Source of the DNA: Rhinopithecus roxellana
Lineage: Eukaryota > Chordata > Mammalia > Primates > Cercopithecidae
Reading direction: 5' to 3'
NCBI RefSeq assembly: GCF_007565055.1
Contig: NC_044558.1
Coordinates: 82,529,444 to 82,593,443 of the forward strand
DNA length: 64,000 bases
The notes beneath the pieces are model-generated. The model made no database searches and had not been told where the DNA came from. It saw only the letters and a program-made list of their open reading frames with translations. Shown here piece after piece: positions 55,085 to 62,725 of the stretch. The position numbers and the translations under genes were made by a program. Position 1 is the stretch's first letter. Every line of letters starts with the position of its first letter.

Positions 55085-55310
55085 GTCACATTATGTGTCA
55101 CTGTGAAAAACCAGAACCAACTTAAATGTCCATCTATTTGGAGGGGACTGGTTAAATCAATTCTGGCACAGTCACACAGTGGAGTACCTGCCTCCCCTGA
55201 AAAAGAGCAAGGAGAAACTATGCATGCTCACATGAAAGACGCCAGCATTTGTTGTGTTAAGCAGGAAGAAAAGACAAAGTTCAGAAGGCATAGCATATGT
55301 TCCGGTTTAT
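55085..55310 (+). mobile_element. L1M-like remnant
   Basis: AACTTAAATGTCCATCTATT, GACTGGTTAAATCAATTCTG match the old-L1/HAL1 3' end pattern. Confidence 0.55.
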
Positions 55311-55616
55311 GTCCCTCTAAAAGTGAGATATAGTACTGATAATTAACACATCCTTACATTCACGTGATCTCCTTAACTCCATGATGTGGTTGGAACTGCC
55401 GCCCCATTTGACAGATGAAGAAACATTTTCCCATACAGGCAGGGCAGGGCTGCCTTAGCCAGCACTCGGTGGGGCTCCTGCAAGATGAGCTGGAGCTGCA
55501 GGGGGACCTGGGGTGGAAGGGGTTTCCACCATGTGCCCTTCATCATGTGCTCTTCTGTACTGCAAACCACTTTTTACCACAATCATTATAACTTTTGCAA
55601 TGAAAAAAAAATTAAG

Positions 55617-55903
55617 AGGTTGGACGTGGGGGCTCATGCCTGTAATCCCAGCGCTTTGGGAGGCCCAGGTGGGAGGATGCCTTGAGTCCAGGAGTTTGAG
55701 ACCAGCCTGGGTAACATACTGAGACCCCATCTCTACAAAAAATAAAATAGCCAGGTGTGGTGGTGTATACCTGTGGTCCCAGGTACTCAGGAGGCTGAGG
55801 GGGGAGGATCACTTGAGCCCAGGAGACTGGGGCTACAGTGAACCAAGATCGCACCACTGCCCTCCAGACGGTGCCAGAGCAAGACCCTGTCTGAAAAAAA
55901 AGT
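55617..55903 (+). mobile_element. AluJ element
   Basis: AGGTTGGACGTGGGGGCTCA to GACCCTGTCTGAAAAAAAAG. It ends 150 bp before coding exon 14. Confidence 0.83.
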
Positions 55904-56052
55904 GACAATGACCGAAACAGGTCCTAAATTGACAGAGACACACCCCCGTCTCTCCCTAACTTTCAGCAGACAGCCCAGTTCCCAAATTTCCCACCCCCAC
56001 CCCTGCTCCTCAGGGCCGGCCCCAGCTCTGCAGCCAACACCCCCACCCCCAG

Positions 56053-56223
56053 TTTTCCAGCTGCGGCCGGCCTGCCAGCAAGTCTACAACCTCTTCCACC
56101 CCGCGGACCCGTCAGCGTCGCGCCTGGAGCCGCTGCTGGAACGGCGCTTCCACGCTCTGCCGCCTTTCAGTGTCCCCCGCTACCAACGCTACCCGCTGGG
56201 GGACGGCTGCTCCACACTGCTGG
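56053..56223 (+). CDS. PITPNM2: PITPNM2 coding exon 14, residues 737-794 (DDHD)
   Basis: 171 nt, phase 1 both sides. It encodes VFQLRPACQQVYNLFHPADP, SASRLEPLLERRFHALPPFS and VPRYQRYPLGDGCSTLL. The YNLFHPADPSASRLEPLL block is strongly conserved in DDHD proteins (NxFHPxDPxAYRxEPL-type signature). The exon is GC-rich with many CpGs. Donor CTGG|GTGAGA. Confidence 0.95.
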
Positions 56224-56821
56224 GTGAGAGGCACATTCCGCCCTGCTCCTCTAGGGGAAGGTCGGGGAGGCGTGGCTCCCTGGCCTCTAGGTCCTCCATG
56301 CCACGTGGTTCTTCCCCAGGTGAGAGGGACAGCCTGTGCTGAATGCCTCTCAGAGGTGGACAGCGGTTGGGGGTGGGAGGCGGGGGGTGGTGCATCCCTC
56401 CGCACTGATCCCTGAGGCAGGAATGATGGTTCCCACCTTTCGGAGGGCACAGGTCAGGGCCTTGTTCCAGGGTCCCTGGAGCAGGGAAGGGGCAGAATGA
56501 GACCAGACTCCCCTCTCCACAGCTGAGCCTCCATCCCAGCAGAGACAGAGCTAAGGACCCACCAGGGACCCTCACTGAGTAGGGGGCCTGGTCAGCTGGG
56601 TCCCATCATGGCAGGTGGCTGGCCCCAAGACAGGATGCAGGAGACGGGTTGGGGCAGGGGAGGTCCAGGTGGGCTTGGCCCGACCCCTGCCCCAGCGTGT
56701 GTCCTAGCGTCTTGTCATGTCCTGGTCCTCAAAGAGCCCTGAGTCTCTGTGTTGGAGCGTGTCTGGATGGCCCATGCAAGTGTCTGTTCTTGTCCTCTGT
56801 TCTCTCCCCGTCTGCCTCCAG
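56224..56821 (+). other. PITPNM2: PITPNM2 intron 14
   Basis: 598 nt, no repeat. Contains a G-rich stretch at 56366-56392 with several GGG runs (possible quadruplex), about 140 nt after the exon 14 donor and before cassette exon 15. Confidence 0.5.
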
Positions 56822-56965
56822 TCGAGACCGTGCAGAGAAACCCTGAGCTGGTCCTGGAGGGCGGCCCCCTGGCCCCTCTCCCCCACGGGGACAGCTTCCT
56901 GGAAACCAGTATGCCTGTTCCCGCGCCCACCTGGCAAGACGGGCCCCGCCCGGACTCTGCCGAGT
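56822..56965 (+). CDS. PITPNM2: PITPNM2 cassette exon 15 (48 codons, probably alternative)
   Basis: 144 nt, phase 1 both sides. It encodes VETVQRNPELVLEGGPLAPL, PHGDSFLETSMPVPAPTWQD and GPRPDSAE. Both junctions work: with it, the codons read CTG G|TC (Val) and T|CA (Ser); without it, exons 14 and 16 join as G|CA (Ala). The donor GAGT|GTGTGT is suboptimal, as expected for an alternatively used exon. From memory human isoforms both contain and lack this segment. It inserts into the middle of the DDHD domain. Confidence 0.85.
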
Positions 56966-58036
56966 GTGTGTACCCTCCCCTGCTCGTGGTGACGTCTGCT
57001 TCGCTGGCTGACCCATTCCTCAGGGACACCCCCCAACCCATGCCCTCCTTGGCCACTCAAGAGTTGGTGGGACCTGGGTGGTGAGGAACAGAGACTTGGG
57101 CGGGACGGCCCTGAGGAACTGGTATGGGTGCCTCCTCCCACATATTGTGGGCCAGAGGCAGGGCAGACCCAAAGCAAAGGGGCACAGCAGCTCAGAGACA
57201 GCAGAGGCTATCTCAGGGCCACACAGCACATCAGTGACAGTTCCAGGGCTCTGCCAGAAGCAGATGGGAGATGGGGTGAGGCCTTGAGCCAGCCAGGCCC
57301 ACCCCTCACCTGGGGAAGCTTCTGGTCCCAGTGAGGGGTTGGATTCCCCAGGGCCCACTCCTTCCCTCTCTGAGGTCACCCAGGCACCTCCTGTACCCCA
57401 TCCAGGTGTGGCTTGTCTGACTGATCCCCGTCCTCCCCGTTCTGTCCTGTCTTCAGCCTGGGCCTGGGTGAGCCTGGCTTGAGGCCCCAGCACCTGCCTT
57501 TGTCCCCAAACGCCCATCAGGGACTGCTAGCTGTGGCCTGTGTGAGGGACGCCCAGGGCTTGCCTCTCTCTGTGCTCTGCATGTGCAGGGCATCCCCAGG
57601 AAGCCACCCTGTTGTCACCTGTTGTCAGCACCCTGCAAACCTGGGTGGAGCCGCTGCTTTTGCTGTGGGCTGTGGGTCAGGTCAGGCCAGGCTGAGCTCT
57701 GGAGGCCCTGGAGCCGCTGGGGCTGCTGGACACGAGCTGAGGGGTGTGTGGGGGGCAGGAGGGTGACTGAGGTTGAGCCCAGCTGCCACGCCTCCCTGCC
57801 CTGTGTCTGTGTCCATTCTTCAGTCCACCCTGCCCCAGCCTCCTCCTCCTCACCTGCTGAAGCTCTGGGCCCCTCCCTCTCACGGCCCTGAGCAGGTGGC
57901 TCTGGCACAGCTGCTGCCTGGCCCCCAGCCTAGGCACACACTGGACCCTGACACACTGGCTCCCCGACTGCTCTGGGGCTGGGCAGGGCTGGGCAGGGCC
58001 TCTCTTACCTGGCCTCTGGTCCTTGTCCACCTGCAG
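56966..58036 (+). other. PITPNM2: PITPNM2 intron 15
   Basis: 1,071 nt, GC-rich, no repeat clearly recognised. Confidence 0.6.
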
Positions 58037-58201
58037 CAGATGTGCTCCAGACCCACAATGTGGCCTTCCAAGAGCATGCCACCCCCTCCTCGCCCAGCCC
58101 TGCCCCTGCCAGTCGTGGCTTCCGCCGAGCCAGTGAGATCAGCATCGCCAGCCAGGTGTCAGGCATGGCCGAGAGCTACACGGCATCCAGCATTGCCCAG
58201 A
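58037..58201 (+). CDS. PITPNM2: PITPNM2 coding exon 16, residues 842-897
   Basis: 165 nt, phase 1 both sides. It encodes DVLQTHNVAFQEHATPSSPS, PAPASRGFRRASEISIASQV and SGMAESYTASSIAQ. The motif RRAS (871-874) followed by ISIAS is a strong basophilic kinase (PKA-type) site in a Ser/Thr-rich insert of the DDHD domain. Acceptor CTGCAG|CAGATG, donor CAGA|GTGAGT. Confidence 0.93.
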
Positions 58202-58794
58202 GTGAGTGCACCAGGCCCCTCACCCTCCTCAGCCAGGGCCATCGTGCCCACAGGGGACAGCTGATGGCCAGGTCTCGGAGCATTTCTAGCTGCTGAAGCT
58301 GGGGAGGGATGCTGCTGGCACCTGGTGGGTAGAGGGAGGGAGGCTGCTGGGCACCTGCATTGCCTGGACCAGCCCCACAGCAGAGACTGGTCAAGTCCAA
58401 AGACTCTGCAGTGTCCAGGCTGAGACGCTTCGCCTTCTCGGGAGGATTCTGGAGGAAGGTGCATTAGGAAGGGCCCCACCTTCCTCATGCTTGGCTCCTG
58501 CATGAAGCCTCTTGGTGCTTCAAGCAGAGTCTGGGTTCCCTTCTCAGTCCCTGCCAAGTGGCTGCCCCCCGTGCTGGGCCAGGGATTCTCACAGCTGCAG
58601 TCAGCGTGGCTATGCAGGGGCTGAGGCTGGGATGGGGGTTTCTAGCAGTTGTGTTCATCCGTGAGGAGGGCCAAGGGGCCCACTCTTGATAGCCGCAGGC
58701 CTGGCACTGTCCCAGTGTCCTGCCTGGCCCCGACAGACATGGCAGCGTGGTGGCCCCCCATGTGGCTGAGCCATCCATTGCTCTTGCTTCTCAG
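58202..58794 (+). other. PITPNM2: PITPNM2 intron 16
   Basis: 593 nt, no repeat recognised; precedes cassette exon 17. Confidence 0.6.
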
Positions 58795-58956
58795 AGGCCC
58801 CCGATGCGCTCAGCCATACCCCCAGCGTCAGGCGTCTGTCCCTGCTCGCCCTGCCCCCACCCCGCCCTATCACCCCTGGCCCCCACCCTCCAGCCAGGCA
58901 GGCGAGCCCCAGCCTGGAGAGGGCCCCCGGCCTCCCTGAGCTGGACATCAGAGAAG
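58795..58956 (+). CDS. PITPNM2: PITPNM2 cassette exon 17 (54 codons, probably alternative)
   Basis: 162 nt, phase 1 both sides. It encodes KAPDALSHTPSVRRLSLLAL, then a Pro/Arg-rich stretch PPPRPITPGPHPPARQASPS and LERAPGLPELDIRE. Skipping it joins exon 16 to exon 18 as A|TC (Ile); including it gives A|AG (Lys) and G|TC (Val). It adds an RRLS site (909-912), 37 residues after the RRAS of exon 16, and SH3-type PxxP motifs. The acceptor tract CTCTTGCTTCTCAG is good. From memory human isoforms differ in this segment. Confidence 0.85.
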
Positions 58957-59873
58957 GTACCACCCCACACGCTTTCCCCTCACTGGGGGGTCACTCTGCT
59001 GCTGAGCACCCCTCACCACCAGGCTCTGCCCACCTGGACCCCTGCTTCAGCCTAACAGGGAGCTGGAGGTTGGGCTGGGAGGACTTGGCCATCCAGGGAG
59101 GAGGTGGGAGCTGGTGTCATTGTCTAGTGGGGTGGGGGGACCGGGGACCTGACAGAGCTGGAATGAGGCCAGATGAGGACCAAGGAAGCTCCGAGGAAAG
59201 CTGTGGGCAGAACCTAGGGAAGCCCGGACCTGTAAAGCAGGCCCTGCTGCTGGGCCCCTCCCTCCCGCGGACAGCCCAGGAGGCACTTTACAAGCTCGTC
59301 TCGTTCAGGAAGGTTGCCCTCTCCAAGCCCCTAGTGGCAGAGCCGGATGCACCAGGACCATCCATCTGGAGGCCCAGGCTTCCCCACCCACACTGCTGTG
59401 CCTCAGGGCTCGTGGGGTGTTCCAGGTGCGAGGAGGGCAGCACCCTTGCCCTGGGGGTCAGGAATTGTAACCCCACCTCTGTGCAGCCTTTCCCAGTCTT
59501 GAGGCCTAGGGGGAAGACGGGAGACCAGGAGTGGCCCAGAGAGGGCAGCGATGGAGTTGCCACAGGGCAGAGGGTCACCAGAGTCAGCAAGGGACCAGGG
59601 ACAGCTGGTACCATCCCACAGATTCCGACTGGTCCCCCCATGCAACCACGGGAGCCCCTCAGCAGGGCTGGCACTCACCACTGGCCTGGGTCTGTGTGCT
59701 TCTGCCTGCGCTCCCTCCCGCTTGCCTCACTCCCAGCCTGGGAGAAGATTCACTTTGGCTATAGCTGGTGGGGGGTCTGGGCTGGGCTGAGCAGGCCAGA
59801 GGGGCCGAGTGACCCTTTGGGGTCCCTGTCTGGGGCTATACAGCCCCAGCCCAATCACGGCCCCTCCTGGCAG
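58957..59873 (+). other. PITPNM2: PITPNM2 intron 17
   Basis: 917 nt, GC-rich, no repeat recognised. It carries an unusually long open frame (59070-60017) that is out of frame with exon 18 and is judged chance. Confidence 0.6.
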
Positions 59874-60022
59874 TCGCTGCAAAGTGGTGGGGCCAGAAGC
59901 GGATCGACTATGCCCTGTACTGCCCTGATGCCCTCACGGCCTTCCCCACTGTGGCTCTGCCTCACCTCTTCCACGCCAGCTACTGGGAGTCAACAGACGT
60001 GGTCTCCTTCCTGCTGAGACAG
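59874..60022 (+). CDS. PITPNM2: PITPNM2 coding exon 18, residues 951-1000 (DDHD core, His/Asp)
   Basis: 149 nt, phase 1 in, phase 0 out. It encodes AAKWWGQKRIDYALYCPDAL, TAFPTVALPHLFHASYWES and TDVVSFLLRQ. RIDY (Asp962) and SYWESTDV (His984, Asp992 nearby) carry the remaining D-H-D residues that define the domain; which residue is which is inferred from the family pattern. Acceptor CCTGGCAG|TC, donor CAG|GTACCG. Confidence 0.95.
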
Positions 60023-60396
60023 GTACCGGGGGCCCCGGGCCTCCCAGGAGGGCCCTGAGTGACAACACCCATAACAGGGCCCCGTTTCACAGACGAGGAG
60101 ACAGTGAGGACACTCCTCCAACCCCATCAGATCACAGAGCAAGCAAGAGGAAGGCACCTTTATGCTGGGGTGTGTTCAGGCTTTTAAGGACATTGGGATG
60201 GAGGGAACATATCTACACATTCGTCAGGTGAACGAACAGGGATCTGAGGACTACTGGGCAAATGGTAGTGGGTTGAAGATCGCACCCTACAACCCACAGG
60301 CTCCTCTTGCTCCTGGGCATTGGGCCTCCTCCTCCTAGGGCAGGAAGCCCCAGGGTGCCATCTGCCCCATGGCCCTGCCCTGTCCCCTCTTCCCAG
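60023..60396 (+). other. PITPNM2: PITPNM2 intron 18 with MIR fragment
   Basis: 374 nt. Positions about 60070-60150 (CCGTTTCACAGACGAGGAGA) are a reverse MIR fragment. Confidence 0.5.
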
Positions 60397-60513
60397 GTCA
60401 TGAGGCATGACAACTCCAGCATCTTGGAGCTGGATGGCAAGGAAGTGTCGGTGTTCACCCCCTCCAAGCCAAGAGAGAAGTGGCAGCGCAAGCGGACCCA
60501 CGTGAAGCTGCGG
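60397..60513 (+). CDS. PITPNM2: PITPNM2 coding exon 19, residues 1001-1039
   Basis: 117 nt, phase 0 both sides (39 codons). It encodes VMRHDNSSILELDGKEVSVF and TPSKPREKWQRKRTHVKLR, closing the DDHD domain with a basic KPREKWQRKRT patch. That patch is conserved with PITPNM1 and could contact acidic lipid (inference). Skipping would be in frame. Acceptor TTCCCAG|GTC, donor CGG|GTGAGG. Confidence 0.95.
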
Positions 60514-60844
60514 GTGAGGGTCCCCCGGGCGCCCAGGCCCCCACGTTGTCACCCTGTCACCAGCCTCCATGTCCAGATGAGGAAACTGAGTTGCAGGGAA
60601 GCCTGCAGTCTTATGTACCTTCCAGGGCCATGAGGCTGGAGCTGTCAGCCCACTTCACAGACAGGAGGGGAGCAAGGCTTCCTAGTTTTTTCCAAGGCCC
60701 CGTCATCGTGTCTGATCCAGACTTGGACGTGGGCTGTGCAGCTCACAGCTCAAGCCTGCCCCTCAGGCCCACAGAGCTTGAGCAGAACACAGGCACCTGG
60801 GGTGCCCTCTGACCCCTGACCCGGGCTTGCTGCTCCCTCCACAG
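60514..60844 (+). other. PITPNM2: PITPNM2 intron 19
   Basis: 331 nt. A reverse MIR-like fragment at about 60570-60665 (CAGATGAGGAAACTGAGTTG). Confidence 0.5.
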
Positions 60845-60961
60845 AACGTGACGGCCAACCACCGGATCAATGATGCCCTCGCCAATGAGGACGGCCCCCA
60901 GGTTCTGACGGGCAGGTTCATGTATGGGCCCCTGGACATGGTCACCCTGACTGGGGAGAAG
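60845..60961 (+). CDS. PITPNM2: PITPNM2 coding exon 20, residues 1040-1078
   Basis: 117 nt, phase 0 both sides, the same length as exon 19. It encodes NVTANHRINDALANEDGPQV, LTGRFMYGPLDMVTLTGEK. GRFMYGPLDMVTLTGEKVDV is a PITPNM-family signature. It begins the immunoglobulin-like strand-rich region leading to LNS2. Acceptor CCACAG|AAC, donor AAG|GTAAGG. Confidence 0.95.
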
Positions 60962-61086
60962 GTAAGGACATGGCAGGTAGGGGTAACATGGAGGGACTTT
61001 GGGGAGCTCCCTGCTGCCCTCTGGCCAGGGTGCAGGGGGTGGGGAGGCCAGACACAGCCAGCCCGTGACCAGCCTGCTGGGCCCAG

Positions 61087-61235
61087 GTGGATGTGCACAT
61101 CATGACCCAGCCACCCTCGGGCGAGTGGCTCTACCTGGATACGCTGGTGACCAACAACAGTGGGCGTGTCTCCTACACCATCCCTGAGTCGCACCGCCTG
61201 GGCGTGGGTGTCTACCCCATCAAGATGGTGGTCAG
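61087..61235 (+). CDS. PITPNM2: PITPNM2 coding exon 21, residues 1079-1128
   Basis: 149 nt, phase 0 in, phase 2 out. It encodes VDVHIMTQPPSGEWLYLDTL, VTNNSGRVSYTIPESHRLGV and GVYPIKMVVR, a beta-rich segment upstream of LNS2. The following intron is only 79 nt. Acceptor GCCCAG|GTG, donor TCAG|GTATAT. Confidence 0.95.
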
Positions 61236-61314
61236 GTATATGCCTGCACTGGGTGGGCGGGGTGGGCAGGGCGAGGCTCTGGGTGGTTCTGATGAGCACC
61301 CCACCACCTGCCAG

Positions 61315-61464
61315 GGGAGACCACACGTTTGCCGACAGCTACATCACTGTGCTGCCCAAGGGCACAGAGTTCGTGGTCTTCAGCATCGACGGTTCCTTTG
61401 CCGCTAGCGTGTCCATCATGGGCAGTGACCCCAAGGTGCGGGCCGGGGCCGTGGACGTGGTGCG
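61315..61464 (+). CDS. PITPNM2: PITPNM2 coding exon 22, residues 1128-1178 (LNS2 motif I)
   Basis: 150 nt, phase 2 both sides. It encodes GDHTFADSYITVLPKGTEFV, VFSIDGSFAASVSIMGSDPK and VRAGAVDVVR. In lipins the first HAD motif is DxDxT; here it reads S1151-I-D1153-G-S1155, so the nucleophile Asp is missing. LNS2 in Nir proteins is therefore regarded as a phosphatidic-acid sensor and not a phosphatase. Donor TGCG|GTGAGT gives CGG-TGA on retention. Confidence 0.95.
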
Positions 61465-61922
61465 GTGAGTGGCCCGGAGGGGCACAAAAGGGCTGTAGCA
61501 AGGTGTGTGGGCTCAGGGGCTCCTGCCAGCCAAGTGGAGGAGGACAGGGGAACCTCTGTGGGGGACGCTTGGCTCAGGCACTGGGCCTTGATGACCTCAG
61601 TTCAGAGCCCGGCACCCCCAATTATCAGCTATGTCACCTTGGGCAAGCGATGTCACGTCTCAATGTCGGCTTCCAATTCCTGCATCTGGAAAGTGAGGCT
61701 GGTAAGCCAGGGACACCACAGCAGGGGCATCTGCCGCCCGGTGCAAGCACCCAAGGACCTGCTGCGGCACCGTCATTGTCACCATTGTCATGGTCACTGT
61801 CTGAGCTCTATCAGATGTGCTTTCCAATGGCCCAAGTGGGCCCTGGCTGGGCAGGAGACAGGGAGGCCCAGGAGCGAGGAAGGGGTGGCCGTGAGACACC
61901 CAGGCCTACCCCTCACCCCCAG
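61465..61922 (+). other. PITPNM2: PITPNM2 intron 22 with MIR
   Basis: 458 nt. A forward MIR at about 61590-61710 (GAGCCCGGCACCCCCAATTA, GTCACCTTGGGCAAGCGATG). Confidence 0.55.
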
Positions 61923-62106
61923 GCACTGGCAGGACCTGGGCTACCTCATCATCTACGTGACGGGCCGACCCGACATGCAGAAGCAGCGGGTGGTGGCGTG
62001 GCTGGCCCAGCACAACTTCCCCCACGGCGTGGTGTCCTTCTGTGATGGCCTGGTGCATGACCCGCTGCGGCACAAGGCCAACTTCCTGAAGCTGCTCATC
62101 TCCGAG
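61923..62106 (+). CDS. PITPNM2: PITPNM2 coding exon 23, residues 1178-1239 (LNS2)
   Basis: 184 nt, phase 2 in, phase 0 out. It encodes HWQDLGYLIIYVTGRPDMQK, QRVVAWLAQHNFPHGVVSFC and DGLVHDPLRHKANFLKLLIS. IIYVTGRPDMQ is HAD motif II-like, and the DGLVHDPLRHK segment is the LNS2 hallmark. An in-frame open stretch continues 5' into the intron but has no splice support. Acceptor CCCCCAG|G, donor GAG|GTGGGG. Confidence 0.95.
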
Positions 62107-62188
62107 GTGGGGCCCGGGAGGATGGGGGCAGGACAGGGGTGGCGGCAGAGGGACCATGGTGCCTGTGCCCATGCCAGTCTCCCCACAG

Positions 62189-62317
62189 CTGCACCTGCGC
62201 GTGCATGCGGCCTACGGCTCCACCAAGGACGTGGCGGTCTACAGCGCCATCAGCCTATCCCCCATGCAGATCTACATCGTGGGCCGGCCCACCAAGAAGC
62301 TGCAGCAGCAGTGCCAG
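62189..62317 (+). CDS. PITPNM2: PITPNM2 coding exon 24, residues 1240-1282 (LNS2 end)
   Basis: 129 nt, phase 0 both sides. It encodes LHLRVHAAYGSTKDVAVYSA, ISLSPMQIYIVGRPTKKLQQ and QCQ, completing the HAD-like fold (YGSTKDVAVY and IYIVGR strands). Flanked by 82-nt and 84-nt introns, close to the minimum mammalian intron length. Acceptor CCCACAG|CTG, donor CAG|GTGAGC. Confidence 0.95.
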
Positions 62318-62401
62318 GTGAGCAGGTGCATTGTAAGGCGGGTGCAGGCGGGCAGCTCAGGGAGCCCCGGCCTGTGACAGCCGTCCTCACTGCCCCCGCA
62401 G

Positions 62402-62725
62402 TTCATCACGGACGGCTACGCAGCCCACCTGGCGCAGCTGAAGTACAGCCACCGGGCGCGGCCTGCTCGCAACACAGCCACCCGCATGGCGCTGCGCAAG
62501 GGCAGCTTCGGCCTGCCTGGCCAGGGTGACTTCCTGCGTTCTCGCAACCACCTGCTTCGCACCATCTCGGCCCAGCCCAGCAGGCCCAGCCACCGGCACG
62601 AGCGGACACAGAGCCAGGCAGATGGCGAGCAGCGGGGCCAGCGCAGCATGAGCATGGCGGCCGGCTGCTGGGGCCGCGCCATGACTGGCCGCCTGGAGCC
62701 GGGGGCGGCCACGGGCCCCAAGTAG
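62402..62725 (+). CDS. PITPNM2: PITPNM2 coding exon 25, residues 1283-1389 and TAG stop
   Basis: 324 nt including stop. It encodes FITDGYAAHLAQLKYSHRAR and a basic, Ser/Arg/Gln-rich, probably disordered tail (RKGSFGLPGQGDFLRSRNHL, RTISAQPSRPSHRHERTQSQ) ending GRLEPGAATGPK. The tail is GC-rich and CpG-rich compared with the introns. Stop TAG at 62723-62725. Confidence 0.96.
   Translation, partial: FITDGYAAHLAQLKYSHRARPARNTATRMALRKGSFGLPGQGDFLRSRNHLLRTISAQPSRPSHRHERTQSQADGEQRGQRSMSMAAGCWGRAMTGRLEPGAATGPK

Larger units (their letters stand above)
53937..56052 (+). other. PITPNM2: PITPNM2 intron 13
   Basis: 2,116 nt with a MIR fragment (54470-54540), two Alus, an L1M remnant (about 55085-55310) and a MIR (55311-55440). 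53937-54469 is unique. Confidence 0.6.

Noticed and set aside
59128..59150. G-rich GGGGTGGGGGGACCGGGG in intron 17 as a quadruplex
   Set aside because: Only three separated G runs are present; weaker than the array at 12214-12252.
59070..60017. 315-aa open frame overlapping coding exon 18
   Set aside because: It is out of frame with the real exon 18 reading and lies mostly in intron 17. Long chance ORFs are expected at this GC content.
61465..62529. 354-aa open frame covering exons 23-25
   Set aside because: It is in frame with exon 23, but the upstream part is intron 22. Reading from exon 22 gives CGG-TGA at the donor, so it is not a retained-intron isoform.
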